NCBI RefSeq assembly: GCF_020687505.1
Contig: NZ_JAJEQT010000002.1
Direction: 5' to 3' (one strand)
Origin: Coprococcus_C hominis
Lineage (GTDB): Bacteria > Bacillota > Clostridia > Lachnospirales > Lachnospiraceae
DNA length: 64,000 bases
Shown here: piece by piece, positions 62,975 through 64,000 of the stretch
Layout of the letters: every line of letters begins with the position of its first letter
Position numbering within the stretch: position 1 is the first letter of the stretch
Program-made: the position numbers and the translations under genes
Notes under the pieces: model-generated
The model's input: only the letters and a program-made list of their open reading frames with translations
Databases searched by the model: none
What the model was told of the DNA's origin: nothing

Positions 62975-64000
62975 ATGGGAAAAAGTACAGGATTTATGGA
63001 GTATGAAAGACAGACCAGCAAGGAAGTACCACCTCTTGAGCGCATAAAGAATTTTAACGAGTTTCACGAGCCGCTTTCAATGGAAGAACAGCGCAAACAG
63101 GCGGCACGTTGTATGGACTGTGGTGTGCCGTTTTGCCAGTATGGCAAGATGATTGCCGGTATGGCGTCCGGTTGTCCGCTGAATAACCTCGTGCCGGAGT
63201 GGAATGATAATGTGTATACAGGAAATATGGAGATGGCGTATAAGCGCCTCTCCAAGACGAATAACTTCCCGGAATTTACAAGCCGTGTCTGCCCGGCACT
63301 CTGCGAGGCAGCATGTACCTGTAATATCAACGGAGATCCAGTCTGCACGAAGGAAAATGAGCGGAGCATTATCGAAAATGCTTACGAGAAGGGCTATGTG
63401 AACTGTGAGCCGCCAAAAGTACGGAGTGGAAAGCGTGTTGCCATCGTTGGTTCGGGTCCATCCGGTCTTGCAGCCGCCGATCAGTTGAACCGCAGAGGAC
63501 ATCAGGTAACGGTATTTGAGCGTAGTGACCGTCTCGGTGGACTTCTGATGTATGGTATTCCGAACATGAAGCTGGAGAAGCAGATTATCGACCGTAAGAT
63601 CGACTGTCTGAAGAAGACGGGCATCGAGTTCGTGACCGGAACAGAAATTGCAAATGGAAAGAACAACCAGAATCCGGCAGTTGCCAAGGGTGATGAGATG
63701 GCAGGTTATCTGACCGATGCCAAGGTGAAGAACGTAAAGGCGGAGAAGCTGTTGGAGGAATACGACGCAGTTGTCCTTGCGTGTGGCGCATCAAATCCAC
63801 GTGATATCAAGGTAACCGGACGTGACGCGAAGGGAATCTATTTCGCAGTTGACTTCTTAAAGACAACAACGAGAAGTCTGCTCAATTCAAATTTTGCAGA
63901 TGGAAAATATGTCAGTGCCAAGGGTAAAAAGGTGCTTGTCATCGGTGGTGGTGATACTGGAAATGACTGTGTCGGAACATCCATCCGCCAGGGTGCGGTT
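62975..64000 (+). CDS. gltD: Glutamate synthase small subunit (5' part)
   Basis: The frame runs off the right edge; 342 residues are seen. N-terminal 4Fe-4S region with CMDCGVPFC and CPALCEAACTC, then the FAD-binding GSGPSGLAAA and GGLLMYGIP, and the start of the NADPH Rossmann motif VIGGGDTGND near the edge. It passes electrons from NAD(P)H to GltB. ATG 62975 follows AGAGAGGAG; the ATG at 62968 gives only a short ORF. Two cysteine clusters of the N-terminal domain are intact. Confidence 0.96.
   Translation, partial: MGKSTGFMEYERQTSKEVPPLERIKNFNEFHEPLSMEEQRKQAARCMDCGVPFCQYGKMIAGMASGCPLNNLVPEWNDNVYTGNMEMAYKRLSKTNNFPEFTSRVCPALCEAACTCNINGDPVCTKENERSIIENAYEKGYVNCEPPKVRSGKRVAIVGSGPSGLAAADQLNRRGHQVTVFERSDRLGGLLMYGIPNMKLEKQIIDRKIDCLKKTGIEFVTGTEIANGKNNQNPAVAKGDEMAGYLTDAKVKNVKAEKLLEEYDAVVLACGASNPRDIKVTGRDAKGIYFAVDFLKTTTRSLLNSNFADGKYVSAKGKKVLVIGGGDTGNDCVGTSIRQGAV

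Overview
The window looks like a chromosomal segment of a gut Lachnospiraceae-type Firmicute (Clostridium cluster XIVa). The evidence is a bile-salt-hydrolase-type enzyme, a rubredoxin-first rubrerythrin, Clostridial hydrophobic (ChW) repeats, two T-box leaders, an aspS plus gatCAB set for tRNA-dependent amidation, a FeoA-FeoB fusion and strong AGGAGG-type ribosome binding sites. No rRNA, tRNA or CRISPR array was seen. Family names come from recognised motifs only; nothing was searched.

Layout. 0-9.7 kb: end of a lacZ-type beta-galactosidase, a GPH sugar symporter, alanine racemase, sbcDC, an aldose-1-epimerase-like gene and a broken DUF3137-like gene. 9.9-22.1 kb: feoAB fusion, a CstA-type transporter behind a T-box, a 285-bp palindromic repeat, bile salt hydrolase, a 63-bp tandem repeat, a TetR regulator with three matching operators that controls an ABC/FtsX export system, an SDR enzyme and an internally deleted decarboxylase beta subunit. 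22.2-37 kb: an accessory island, AT-rich and full of fragments. It holds two DUF4143 ATPases, a 5'-truncated Hint/EndoU-like polymorphic toxin with a likely immunity gene, many small immunity-like or orphan genes, a nonsense-mutated acetyltransferase, and remnants. Its right side holds an ABC exporter behind a three-arm leader-peptide switch, between 405-bp direct copies of a CYTH phosphatase gene. 38.9-64 kb: core genes again (CYTH, DJ-1, murF, rubrerythrin, a CHASE-GGDEF-PAS cyclase, ybaK, T-box-aspS, gatCAB, a MerR-methyltransferase fusion, rfbB, a ChW-CAP secreted protein, a UDP-sugar pyrophosphorylase, an LCP ligase, gltB and the start of gltD).

Structure between the genes is the most unusual part. 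(1) A two-hairpin module occurs upstream of both the tetR and the merR-methyltransferase genes; the stems differ in sequence but keep pairing, while the loops and linker are conserved. (2) Two large palindromic elements (14.5 and 51.4 kb) are copies of one family in opposite orientation, and a third unrelated palindrome splits aspS from gatC. (3) The ABC exporter at 37.1 kb is preceded by a 13-codon ORF and three mutually exclusive pairing arms, the last covering its start codon. (4) A promoter with a 19-bp spacer and a dyad, typical of MerR control, lies directly after the MerR-methyltransferase gene.

Working together: sugar uptake and hydrolysis at the left edge; amino-acid supply sensing through T-boxes on a transporter and on aspS; Asp/Glu-tRNA amidation by GatCAB; ammonia assimilation by GltBD; envelope construction by alr, murF, rfbB, the pyrophosphorylase and LCP; and drug or envelope-stress export under TetR.
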